Part shown: positions 44,546-56,500 of the stretch, one piece after another
How positions within the stretch are numbered: the first letter of the stretch is position 1
Layout: each line of letters begins with the position of its first letter
DNA from: Myrica gale
Taxonomy: Eukaryota > Streptophyta > Magnoliopsida > Fagales > Myricaceae
NCBI GenBank assembly: GCA_963930655.1
Contig: OZ005608.1
Location: 18,749,271-18,813,270, forward strand
Direction: 5' to 3'
Length of the DNA stretch: 64,000 nt
Program-made: the position numbers and the translations under genes
The notes under the pieces: model-generated
Seen by the model: the letters and a program-made list of their open reading frames with translations, nothing else
What the model was told of the DNA's origin: nothing
The model's database searches: none

Positions 44546-46333
44546 CAAATCTTCAATTTAAAGTTACAACAAAACCATGATTTCATCCTCAAACTAAGTT
44601 ATTGCATTTATCCCTCTTCTCTTGGTCTTTAACTAGTTGTAACTCACCCCTACAAACTATACTTCTCATTGTGATTTTCATCCTCAATTTGTAGAAATTG
44701 TTATATCGAACTGTTTACATTCCACGTAAACGAATGTGAGCTTTTCCTTACTTGAAACAATAAATTTGACCAGCTCGATTCTAAGTGAGTCATCTCTTTT
44801 TTTAATAAAAAAAATCAGCTAACTACATATTATTTTTTGACTCAACAAATTGCTGGAAGCATTGTACAAGGCTAGATAGGACTCAAATGAGGTTAAAATG
44901 ATCTTTTCACATAAGGAGAAGGCTATGTGTCTGTTACGTGGGATAAAAACCGTTTGACATAATGACTCCAGTAGGTTGATGGATGAAATTGCAATAAGAA
45001 GTATAGTTTATGAGAATGATTGCAATGAGTTAAAGTTTGTAGGGGTATTTGAGAATTTGGTGGTAGTTTGAGGGGAGAATTGTAATTAACCTAAAAATAA
45101 AAAGAACATGACTAAAATATAATATTAGCAATGCCTGGTTTATTAAGATGTAAAATACCTCTCATGCCATAAGTTAAAAAGTATAAACCCATACATTCGA
45201 TCTGACTATCACCAACTTTCTACATAACATTATATCCATCACTTCCATGAAAGTTCACATTCCTTCCTAATACATCTGCCGTTTGGGATGGTTGTTGCAC
45301 AATACCTACTCTAGTCGCCACCTCTACAGCCCTAAGTACACCTGCCGGCGACTAACCTTCTAATTGGTCACTCAACTGTCTAACAACTCCCTTTTTGGCT
45401 GCCTGACCTGTCGTCACTCGTTGAACCGATTCCAGTAAAACACTAGACTCCCACGTTTTTCTCAACAACGAACCATCCTTCTGACCACCTCGTATCACAA
45501 GATCTTCGACGACCTCCTCGGACAAACAACGACACTATCATGCCCCGGATTGGGACCCACCCTGCCCGAACAACACCCACACAGTTCGGGGTTGGGACCC
45601 ACCCTGTTCTCTCTCTCTCTCTTATTTCACCTGTAATTCGGTCACCCGAATTGCAGAAAATCCCCGTCCATCATGCCCCTAGTAGAGCAAAAAGTTTCGC
45701 CTACCACGTTAGCTAGCCCTCCTCTCTTTTAAAGAAAGAAATTTCTCGAGTTTGTCAATGGTAGAAGGTTCCAATGAAGCACTGGTGGCCAAATTGTTAT
45801 GAAAATTGCTGATAGAAGTGGAATGCCTACGGGCGAAATTGAGGAGCAGTTAGTACATGGAAACTGAAAGGAAAGCTATAAACACGAAGTACGTCTCTTT
45901 TTCAGAGGTGTGTTTAAAATGGAATTGATTTCGTATCTGTTTTCTAATTATTATTGCATAAATCGTAATAAACTTTATTTTATAATTTCTATAGTTAGAG
46001 TTCTCGAAAGAATTTTGACTATATATATTGTCCCTATATATGGTTTTGGATCAAAATTTGTCGTGTTTTGCGTGCTCTAAAGATTCTATCAAAATTGTTT
46101 ACAGGGCATGGCTTCAGACTCTCCTATCCAATTGGGAGTGAAAAGAAAATGGACAAAATCCGCGTAAGGATGACGAAAGAACTGATTTCATAACAAATAA
46201 AAAACGAAAAGAGAACAAAAGCACATTTATGAGGCTAAAAGCGACAAGACAAAATGCAGGGGCCAAGGGAGGTATCGATGAAGCATGGGCAATTACTTTC
46301 GTGAGATCCTTTCTTCAGCTTTAAGCCCTTTAT
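44546..46333. other. Unassigned TE-rich spacer
   Basis: Part (44570-44640) resembles another portion of the solo LTR. The segment 44985-45096 resembles the MITE terminus at 59180-59291. The 45280-45560 segment is moderately GC-rich but has no clear frame. A repeat of TTGGGACCCACCCTG occurs at about 45550-45604. Confidence 0.35.
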
Positions 46334-46716
46334 TAGGGCTGAACAGAATCGGACAGTAAATCGGATCAGAAAATTAGACCGGATTTGCGGTCCGGTCCGG
46401 TCTCAATTTTAAAAATACGGTCCGGTCCGATCTATACATATTTGAAATGCGGTTCGGACTACATTTCATAAATTTTATTTTATTTTATTTTTTAAAATTA
46501 ATAACGCGCTGCGCAGTGCAGAGCCGCACTGCGCGAATTTTTTTTAGAAAGAATTTAAACCCGGTCTGGACCACTTAAGTGGTCCAGACCGGACCGTATT
46601 TCTTAAAACCGGACCGGACTGGACCACATATAAGTGATCCGGTCCGATCCTTTAATATTGGAGGACCGAAAATGCGGTCCGAAAACCGGACTCTCCATTT
46701 CCGGTTTTCACCCCTA
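46334..46716. mobile_element. hAT-type MITE, same family as 25065-25420
   Basis: It starts TAGGGCTGAACAG and ends TTTTCACCCCTA, with an exact 8-bp duplication CCCTTTAT (46326-46333 and 46717-46724). Inside are CGGTCCGGTCCGGTC-type palindromes and CCACTTAAGTGG, as in the other copy. Confidence 0.9.
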
Positions 46717-47444
46717 CCCTTTATATGCTTCATAACCCTACAATGGACCTTCGCAGCATGCAGAAAAAGGTGAATGGACCACCAAGTTGTACTTTTCTTG
46801 TCTTTTCTCCGCATTTCGTGCTTGATCCCAACCGGATATTCCACCATTCTTGTTCTAGAAAAATGTCCATCAATAATGTAGCCCGTACCCTCCATTTTCT
46901 TTAAATTTTACAAATATATAAAAAGAAGAAAATCACGATCAGAAAATCGGGTTTCAAATAGAATCTGAAAGTTACCTGTCATATTATTGTGTGCCATTTT
47001 GCTTTCAAGCTTTCAATTCAGTATTTTTCACTCAAAATTAATTAAAAAGCAATGTCTGAGGATGTTTAAGAATGAAAATTTTAAATATTGGAATTTGAAA
47101 AATATTATAAAGTAAATATATATTATGAGAGTTGGTGAAAAAGTGAAGAGAGAATATTTTTAATAAATATTATAATAATAAAAAATTATGTAATTAATTT
47201 TTTATTATTAAACCTAAATTTTTGGACCTAAATTATTGAGGTTCAAACAAGAACACATACATATTTTTAGGCCTAAAATCCAAAACCCAAAATATCCAAA
47301 AGCAACTTTGCCTAATTAGAGTTGGAATCCTAGTGCTACTGGAATTAAGTGAAGACTTGTACATTCTAGTCCTAGAATTGGGTGAAAACTCGTTGATGTC
47401 AATTGGGATTGGATAATCTTTTTCTTGTTGGAGCTCACGCCATA

Positions 47445-47639
47445 TACCTTTGCGGTGTAAAATTTTACACCCTCTAAAATTTTAACACAATAAAATATTA
47501 CAATATAATCTCTCTCTCCCAATCAAATCATTACTTTTCACTACAAAAAATATAAAAAATTACCTCTCTCTTCACTTTTTCACTAAACCCAATACCTAAA
47601 ATTTTAACAACACTAAAATTTTACAACACAAACACACCT
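47445..47639 (-). mobile_element. MITE of the EYA-region family, copy 1
   Basis: On the minus strand it reads AGGTGTGTTTGTGTTGTAAA, TATTGGGTTTAGTGAAAAAG, TGAAGAGAGAGG. The far end is diverged. Confidence 0.7.
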
Positions 47640-47949
47640 GTAGTCTAAGGTCTGAAAGGGTGAATTGGAGAGAAGACGCAAAACCATTGTAATGTTTCCA
47701 CGGAGAATAAAAGACCACGTACGTTAAATTATTGTCTTTTTGGTTCAGTCTTGTCTGTTCTTTTTTCTAAAATATATTTGGGGACACATTTTCAGGTTTT
47801 TAAAGGTGGTTGTCGTTTTCTAAGGGTTTGAAGATGGTAAAACATTAAATATAACCTTTTTGGGATTAGGTGACAAAAGAAGTCGTAATTGGAAGACATA
47901 AAATAAAGTGCATTTTTTTAAGAAAAAAAACAACTCCACATGTCTGTCA

Positions 47950-48146
47950 GGGTGTGTTTGTGTTGTAAAATCTTTGTGTTGTTAAAATTTTATGTATTGG
48001 GTTTAGTGAAAAAGTGAAGAAAGAGATAATTTTTTATATTTTTTGTAGTGAAAAGTTATGATTTGATAGGAGAGAGAGATTATATTGTAGTATTTTATTG
48101 TGAGAGAGTGTAAAATTTTGTGAAATATTAGATTGCAAACACACCC
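47950..48146 (+). mobile_element. MITE of the EYA-region family, copy 2
   Basis: The inverted ends are GGGTGTGTTTG and CAAACACACCC, flanked by TCA on both sides (47947-47949 and 48147-48149). It contains TATTGGGTTTAGTGAAAAAG. A 3-bp duplication suggests the PIF/Harbinger superfamily. Confidence 0.8.
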
Positions 48147-48166
48147 TCATATATCCTAACCCGTGG

Positions 48167-48895
48167 CGGAACGAGAACCGAACTTGAAGGAGCGAACTCT
48201 TAAGAGAAAATGATAAAAATAATAATTAACTATGTAATGCATAAAAATATTTTAGAGTTAAAATATTTAAAATTAAAGATTAAAAGTTTTAAAAATATAT
48301 TATATTGAAATAAAAGTACTGTATTATTTGTTGAGACTGATAGATGACAATTGGATTTTACGGTTCTGCATATTCTGAAAATGTTGTAATATGACTTCAT
48401 TATCAATAGCTTCAAAAACTTCCTTCTCAATATATACCATCATACTATCATTCATTCATTCATCTCTCATCCTATTACGCAAGTCAGTCTTGATAATCTT
48501 CATTCCAGATAACACTCTCTCAACAGTTGCAGTCGCAACTTGTAAGACTAATGTCAACTCAATAAGGAGAAAAACTTATGGATATAGAATATGTTTCCTT
48601 GTCTCAATTATCTTCACAGCAATGCCTCAAATATCTTCCATTTCACCCTGTATTTTTTTAAAACTTTTTAATTTTTTTTAAAATGCTGCGAAATGGGCTT
48701 GGAGATGGGTGAATCATGAATAGGCTTTTGGCTAGACAAATAGTCTTGGGCTACTGCAGATAGGTGGCTGGACTGTGACCAATAGATAAGGCTTGTAGTA
48801 AGAAGAGAGACCGTTTGATTAGAGTATATATATAAATTATATATATATAAAATTAACATAAACCATGAGGCCAGCCGGGGCCTTAGATCCGCCAA
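48167..48895 (-). mobile_element. hAT (TTF-type) transposon remnant with transposase C-terminus
   Basis: The ends TGGCGGAACGAG (48174) and GATCCGCCA (48886-48894) are inverted. The minus-strand frame (about 48300-48640) reads LVLQVATATVERVLSGMKI, then IKTDLRNRMRDE, a stop, then MNDSMMVYIEKEVFEAI. This is the hAT dimerisation region of plant TTF-zinc-finger transposases. The rest of the transposase is missing. Confidence 0.75.
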
Positions 48896-49234
48896 TGCCC
48901 ACGGGTTTGTAAAACGCTGTATACGAAAATAATTGGGAAAAAAAGGAAAAGTACTCTGCCGAAAACAGTAAACTATCAAAGTCCTCCTGTATTATGATGC
49001 ATACGTTTTCTCGAGGTTTATTGATTTAGTTTAATTATACAAACAGACTATATAAAAGCTTTGATAAAAAGTTGATGCTATAAACATTTGTATAAATTCG
49101 TCTGTGGTCAATTTATATTAACAAAATAGTCCTTTTTTTCAGTTTCGTCGTTCTCTATTAACGTCTGATACTTAGTTTTGAATTAGTAGTATATGATTAG
49201 TTAGAAATTTAATTTGGTTCAGTATGAAGTATTA

Positions 49235-49416
49235 GGTTGTGTTTGTGTTGTAAAATTTTAGGTATTGGGTTTAGTGAAAAAGTGAAGAGAGAGGTAGTTT
49301 TTTATATTTTTTTTGTAGTAAATAGTAATGATTTGATGGGGAGAGAGAGATTATATTGTAATATTTAATTGTGTTAAAATTTTAGAGGAGGTAAAATTTT
49401 GGTACACAAACGCACC
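49235..49416 (+). mobile_element. MITE of the EYA-region family, copy 3
   Basis: The ends are GGTTGTGTTTGTG and CACAAACGCACC. It contains GTATTGGGTTTAGTGAAAAA and GTGAAGAGAGAGG. Confidence 0.8.
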
Positions 49417-50019
49417 TAAGAAGATGACAAACTGAAGTAGAGAGACTATATTAATTATGTAGATAAATTTAAACAAACGTTTATAACAATTTTTTTTTTT
49501 GTCAAAACGTTATACTACTTGTATAATCAAACCTCTATTGCTTTTGAATTTTTTTTAAATAAACGTGAAACTTCATTTCACGATAAACAGTACCGAAACT
49601 TTATTGCTTATGGATTCACCTCCCAGAATTATCATGGATCCTGAAACAGCGAGGGCGACCTCGCTTACTGGGGCTGGATCCAATATCTTCTTTTGCTATC
49701 AGACAGGGCATGCATAGCTTTTGCACGTTTCCTAGTAGGGTGCCTATGACTGCAATCTCACTGTGGAGCCTAGAAAGGACATATTGTCAGGCCGCTAGGC
49801 CTAGGATTTGGGTGAGAGCAATGGGACATGGATCCCTGTTGAGTTCTTTGCAGGCCACCAAATCAAACTCGTGGCAGCAGAAAACCTTTTGTTCTTTTTT
49901 TTTCTAAAGAAAACCTTTTGTTCATTCAAAGTGAAATCCGGAATAAGTAAAGATGTTCATTCAACTCTCAACATCATCCATTTTCTGAGTCATTTAGCTG
50001 AAGCAGTCAGCTTGATTTA
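49417..50019. other. Spacer
   Basis: No gene is recognised. A moderately GC-rich stretch at 49630-49880 has short frames without a family match. Confidence 0.4.
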
Positions 50020-50216
50020 GGCTGCGTTTGTCACAAAAATTTTACCCAAAATTTTATCTCTCTCCTAATAAAATATTCCAATATAATCTCTCTCTTCCTT
50101 CAAAAAATATAAAAAATTACAAAAACTATAAAATATTACATCTCTCTTCACTTTTTCACTAAACCCAATACCAACACTAAACCCAATACCAAAAATTTTA
50201 CCACACAAACCCACCC
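50020..50216 (-). mobile_element. MITE of the EYA-region family, copy 4
   Basis: It starts GGCTGCGTTTGT and ends ACAAACCCACCC, with TTA on both sides (50017-50019 and 50217-50219). The interior is in the opposite direction (TTCACTTTTTCACTAAACCC). Confidence 0.85.
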
Positions 50217-51349
50217 TTAATTTGCCAGCATGCTGAATCCCCCACCTGATATTTGAGATAACGACATAAGGCGAAGGCATGCAGTTTACCTGCCGAAAAG
50301 TTGGACTTGAACCTCACCAGCTCTTTTCACTCGTTAAAAGTTCTGAACACTTTTTTTTTTGGGTAAATGTTCTGAACACTTTTTCTCCACCCACTTTCTA
50401 AATGAAAAGCACCTTATTTGGAAAGAAAACTTTCTGCTACTTTGGCAAAGAGAAAAAGTCAGGAAGAAGGTATTCCCATAGTTTTGTCCACACAGAAGAG
50501 ACAATTAAGATGCTGACATCTCACTCTAATTGGGGTGGGTGGGGGGGGCATTGTATTCTGCAACCCTAATGTGTCAGCCATAAATTTTCAGCCACAATCA
50601 CTACGTACCGACAAGGGTAAGAAACCAGAGAAAGGGAGGAATACAGGGGGCGGGGGCGATTGATTCTGTGGATAAGCCGATATTTTGACAGCGAAAGGAA
50701 AAACTGGAGTTTTCCTCAATCCAGAATTTGGATCGGAAATAACAGTCTATGTGATATTGACAATATTAATAAAGCAACAAAGGGTATACACTATACACTC
50801 ATTAGCCAGGCATTCAATACAATTAAACATTTTCTGGGCACATGGAAGATGTTCATGAAATATGCATAGAACTGTGTGCTTATAGAGGAAAAGTTCGTGG
50901 TAGGCTATAAGAGTAGGATCTTTATTGAATAAATACACAACTCTTTTACATATAAGTTTTGGCGATATATTGAACAGTCATGATAATTCAAGGAGACATT
51001 AAAAATTCAACATTCAGTATCTGATGTAACTACCAAAAAAAAAAAAATCATAATCTTATGGTATATATAATCCGTTGTAATAAATGCAAAACTTAATGTA
51101 ATCTAAGGAAACATTATAATGCCAGATTACTCTTAACAATAACTTAGACAGAAGTTCAGGCAAAAACTTGTTCTGCATCTGCAATTTTGTACTCAATTAC
51201 TATGTGGTCGGTTATGTGTTATGGTCATCTATCTTGGTTGATACATGCAATTTACTTAACAAATAAGTCTTCCATGATTGTTGCTCTGTTTCTATGTACA
51301 GATGGAAATTCCAGGGAACAACTACGTACGAAGTGCAAGCAAGGGGACT
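50217..51349. other. Spacer downstream of EYA
   Basis: This is presumed 3' flank of the EYA locus. No gene is recognised. Confidence 0.45.
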
Positions 51350-52354
51350 TTAATCTTCTTCGGTCTCATCATCAGGACTTCCATATATGACGGATAAATA
51401 GTAACCTATTGTTCTCAATGTGAGGCCTGGAAACCTGTGAGAACTGCCTGGTTGCAGATCAATCTTAACAAATGGCCATCTCATGGCTTCAGCAGCTTCG
51501 CATTCTTCCATTCCATCCCCAATTACACAAAACCGAACATTTGACTGGCTGAAGCGGTCCTTGATCCATTGAAAACATTGAAGCTTTCCCCACTTCCCAT
51601 GAGCTGTAAACTGAAGAAATGGCAGATCTATCACTATCTATTTGATAATCTCAAAGTGAGAGGTTCGTGGTAAATCTGAAAAAAGAGATACAAGCCCTAA
51701 AGTAAGAGGTTTATATTTTGGGATTCTATTTGAAATCAAGACAAATAACTCAGGACTTTAAAAATGCATTAATGGCAGGAGACATGGATACATATCTTGC
51801 ATGACGTGTCTAAAAGTTTTCAATAATATCTCAAAAGGAAACAAGGTTTCCTGTCTTAGGACATTTCTGTTGTTCTGAAGATGACAAGCATCATTTACAC
51901 ACCAGATGCAAAAAAATAAAATAAAATAAAAAATGGGCCGACTTCATTTTAGATATTTAATCCCACTACATTTGCTGTGGGTTTTATGACTGAAAATATG
52001 GCTCAACCCTGATATAACACGGAACCCAGGAAACACTGAGAACCACATTGTCACAAGGCTAACAAGATTGCCTCAAATGAGACACCAGGATTCCTTTTTG
52101 GGCATGTGCTGGGTGGTCTTCCTATTCTTTGAAGAGAAAAGGAGAGGGGGGGGGGGGGGGAGCGACTTAAAAGAAAAAAAATAGAAAGGTCATCATGCTC
52201 TTTTAGTTGGCACAATAGACTTTGACACACCTATTTTAACATATAAAATGTAGTTACGACATATTCTTCAGTCTTACATATTATATCGTTTGTGGAGAAA
52301 TAACAATAAACACAAACTAAAGTCATAAAGATAATCTCACTTCAGTATACACTT

Positions 52355-52635
52355 CTTCTTTTCTACACAAAAAGGGTAGGAGGGGACTACAAGAGCGGCA
52401 ATCCTACTTGGTTGTTACCATAACAGTCCCTACCCCTTAGGAAAATGTCACCTAGGAGCCTAGATTGGGGGGACAGCAGGTGCCCCATAAGGAGAGGGCT
52501 GAGGCTGAGCCATAGGCTGACAGTGACCCCACCATAAGTCCAATGGACACTACCACGCAAGTGCCTCGATCACAGGTTGAACATGTGACCTCATGGGCAG
52601 TTGAGCCCAAACCATGGGCCACCGCCTTCGGAAGT
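52355..52635 (-). mobile_element. SINE in an EYA intron
   Basis: The minus strand has TTTGGGCTCAACTGCCCA (A-box region) and CACATGTTCAACCTG (B-box region). It is flanked by CACTTCAGTATACACTT (52338-52354) and CACTTCACTATACACTT (52636-52652), a 17-bp duplication with one mismatch. Confidence 0.75.
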
Positions 52636-53034
52636 CACTTCACTATACACTTGATTGACATAACAATAAACTGGTCATTGGGTCAGGGAATGACTTGCAC
52701 ATTGTTCTGATTATAGTATGTTATTATGCAATCTTATTCTGAGGTTTCTGCTTAACAAGGAGATTAGAACATAAAATTTCTCTCCCACATTGTCAATTCA
52801 ATCATCTAAAAATACCATGTAATATACTGAGGAAGCTCGGATAATGCCCCTACTCTAAACAGGCAGCAGAACATAGTAGTCCCAGGACAGAGACAATACT
52901 GTTCGACAAGCAGAAACATGAATGGCAGTACATATGCCTGTTAGTCAAAAGGCAAGCATAAGCCGACCAATATTATACTGCAATAAAATCATTAAAAGGA
53001 GTGAAAAGACTTGCCATTTCCATGTGTTATGGAT

Positions 53035-53168
53035 GTTTGTTTGCCAAGATATTGGGGAATAATTGAGATTTATTGGGGTTTGTGAAAGGTGAAGTGTGTA
53101 GATGTAAAAGTTAAAAATTTTAGAGTTTGTTCGATTTGTTGAGACCCCAAATATTTGGGGTCTCAAAC
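53035..53168. mobile_element. Short MITE in an EYA exon
   Basis: The ends are GTTTGTTTGCCAAG and GGGGTCTCAAAC. Near the right end is the perfect palindrome GAGACCCCAAAT/ATTTGGGGTCTC. It directly follows the coding text LDDI of EYA. Confidence 0.65.
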
Positions 53169-53405
53169 ATTATATCGTCAAGTCAAAAGAGCAAGCATTT
53201 CACAAGGCTCGGTATCAGTGATCCAGAAGTCACTAAAACATTAACATGCTGATATCTTGATACAGGAGAGTCAATGGTTCCATTATCAGAGGCAACAGAA
53301 GAAGCTGCGTCTTTCCTTCCACTTGAACACTGCTCCAAGAAGGCTCGTGCTGTATCATGTATATAAGGATACAGATCCTGCAAATAAAAGGATTCATGCA
53401 ATATA

Positions 53406-53595
53406 GGTTTTGTTTGTGTTGTAAAATTTTTGGTATTTGGTTTAGTGATGGTATTGGGTTTAGTGAAAAAGTGAAGAGAAAGGTAATTTTTTATATTTTT
53501 GTAGTAAAAAGTTATGATTTGATGGGAGAGAGAAATATTATATTGTAGTATTTTATTGTGAGTTGGCGAAAATTTTTGTAAAATTTTTTAGACAT
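53406..53595 (+). mobile_element. MITE of the EYA-region family, copy 5 (right end decayed)
   Basis: It starts GGTTTTGTTTGTGTTGTAAA and contains ATTGGGTTTAGTGAAAAAGT. The right end is not recognisable. It lies in an EYA intron. Confidence 0.75.
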
Positions 53596-56500
53596 GTGAG
53601 AGCAAAGCAGTTTAAAGTATATTTCACACTCCCCAAGAATACATGACACTTATCAGCAACGTAAAGACAACACAAGTCAAAAATCAAATCAGCACAAAGG
53701 TAAAGGATACCTATTTGATAAATAATGAAGGTCCATATAATTACAACGAAGAAATGGCTTGCCTATATGCAAGATGTATGCCATTCTTTATTCAACCATA
53801 AAGCAGATCGACATACAGATATTTTTTTTTGATATTAACATCTGAAATGCCAATAGTATGGACATTTCTTCCAACATCTCTGTTACCTCCATAAGCAGAC
53901 ATTATAAGGTAATTGCAGTTCTTTCTATCAGGCTATGAATAGGTATTGAAACCAATGTGCCATTCTCCTTCAAAATAAGCACATGCAGTATTGTAGGAGT
54001 TCTATCAAGTACCCGTAATTAAAAGAAAAGTTTAGGGAGATGACTTAAGTTCCTAGATCAAGGGTAGTCGTTGACAGATGCCTGTTTTTCACCAAAAGTT
54101 CATATATGATAGAACTTCTAACTTTTGCAGTATGGCAAATTATCTTCTTTCGTTCCAACGTCCAATGGAAAGATATAGATAATGTTGAAGGAGAATCCAG
54201 GAAAAGTCATGGTACACCAAGTCTGGAAGATTGTAATGTTTTAAACCTTGCCTATTAGCAGTATGTGTGAGAATGGTACGATCAGGAACTGATAGCGTAG
54301 AAGTTAGAAACTAGTTATCATCTTGCAAAAAGAACCACACTCTCTAGGAGCGCATCAACATCTGTCCCTTAAAAAATCAGAAGATGCAAGTTTTGTCAAG
54401 TTGAACGCAGTTTCTTGTAACATGGGTGTGGAACAGATTTACGAAGTAAACCTTTTGCAACTGATAAGTTAGAAGTTCATGAGAAATTAGGTGATATCAA
54501 TGGAGCAATTGAACTCCCCTTTCCTAGATATGTCACATATCACATACCTTAATAAGTGAAATTGTTCTCTTAGATTTTAGTTGGACAAGGTGGGAAGTCT
54601 CCTCATTCATTTCCATCGTCATTCTGGCTCTTCTATGAGATTTGATCTCACAGTTTTAACATATAAAGCAAAATTCCAACAACAGCACAGATCCCAAACT
54701 ATAGGACATGAAGCTTGCTGTTGGAATAAACCCAAATGAAGTGGAAGCACAAGAGTCTTTAATGTCCTCTGAGTTACACAATGTGATATAGGCCAGATAA
54801 GGGACAACCTGTCTATGCTTACTCATGGTGGGCATTACGGTGGCAAAAATATGTTGTTAGGGAGTTATGCTAAGAAAAAGGCTTTAGTAGTGACAAAATG
54901 TTATAGGGGCTAGTGGGACATTTGTCATTTAGTACGGTAGGATTTACTTGCCGGAACGCTTGCAAAATTGAACAAACTGGCTGCAGGAATTTACTGGCAG
55001 CGGGTTTGTGAAGGTTTTTAGACAGGATTCAAAGGATTTTACCTCAAAGGATACGAAAATTTTAGGGTTTAAAGGTTTTAAAGGGAATAAGAAAAGGGAT
55101 CTAACTTGGGTTGCAAAGAAGCGAGAACTGAGAGGGTTTGTCACTGTTCAAGGGCTATATAAAGAGTGACCTCAGCAGTAACCTACACTAAAGAAGAAGA
55201 AGTGAAGCAAAGAGCAGTGTAAAAAACTTTTTTTAAGTCCATAATTTATCTAATAGAACAAGAACTTTAAATTCCTAGTGCACTAAGAGCTAATAAATCC
55301 AGTAAAAGATCAACATAGACCCAAAGAAAGATAAAAAAATAAAAAAATAAACCTGATAACAAGTTCTAGATGATTAAATAATCTAGAATACCTTTGATCC
55401 GCAGGAACTGCAGAAATTGTATTATCACAGTTACTATGTCTCATTGAAACATAGATGGCAGACAACAGCATTAATACACAAAGGACAACAATCAGCAGTG
55501 ATAGTCAGTTCCATTTCTGGCATGATTTATTCATAGTGTGGCAAGGTTGTTTGAAAAACTTCCTTCCTACTTTCTTTCAGATATGTGGATAAGGATACAT
55601 CCTTATTTCACATTCCCTTTTCAATTTTTGCAGTCATATAATCTTACCCAGGGAGAAGAGGATAGAATGTGTTCCTCCTTGAGAAGAAGCGCAAAGTTTG
55701 ATGCCCGTTCTTATTCTGGAACCCTGAGGGTCTTGTAAAGCTATGCTCTTCTTCTTCTTTTTTTCTTTTTTTCTTTTCTTTTTTTTTGATAAGATAAAGC
55801 TGTGCTCTTCTGGAAAGGTGTTTGGCTGACAAAGACACCATGGAAAGTTGCTAGTCTGATTAGAACTTTATGCCATATGCTCCATTGAGGAAAATAAACA
55901 GACATTTAGAGGATTCAAATGCCTTGGAATTGCCTTTTGTTTTCTTTTTGAGATCAGTATCAGACTAAAACTGCTTCAAAGTGTATCTCCTTCTCTTTTC
56001 GGGGACATTTAGATCTTCCAAACTTAAGATTACAATTTTTTCGGGAACCTATCTTTTAGTTTAAATGTGTCACTATCTCTTTTCATGCCACCATCTATTA
56101 CATGCCAATATTCTATGCAGATTGCTCTCCTTTAATGGTCAATAGCATTTAGTCTTTGTTTGCCCTAGTTGTAATGGAAAACAGAAAAATAAAAACAAAA
56201 GAAAGCCAATGATTCCAGCAACAAGAAGCAAGTAGTACAAACTTCAGAACTATCAAAGTACATGATTGAATTACTCCGCAGCTGCACCATGATTAGAAAA
56301 GATACCCGAAGAAAGCCACCTATCCGTATATCTATCAGTGACTTTATACAGTTCATCCAAGATTTTCATTGTCTCTTGATCCAAAAAATTTCGTAAACCC
56401 TGAGAGAGAGAGAGAGAGAGTTGAGTTCCTTTTCCTGATCATAATATAACTAAGATTACCTGCAGGAAGTAAATTAGCTCTTCCATAGAGAAGCTAACAT

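Noticed and set aside
45280..45560. Possible En/Spm transposase fragment
   Set aside because: The text is moderately GC-rich with Thr/Asn-type codons, but no frame shows a recognisable domain.
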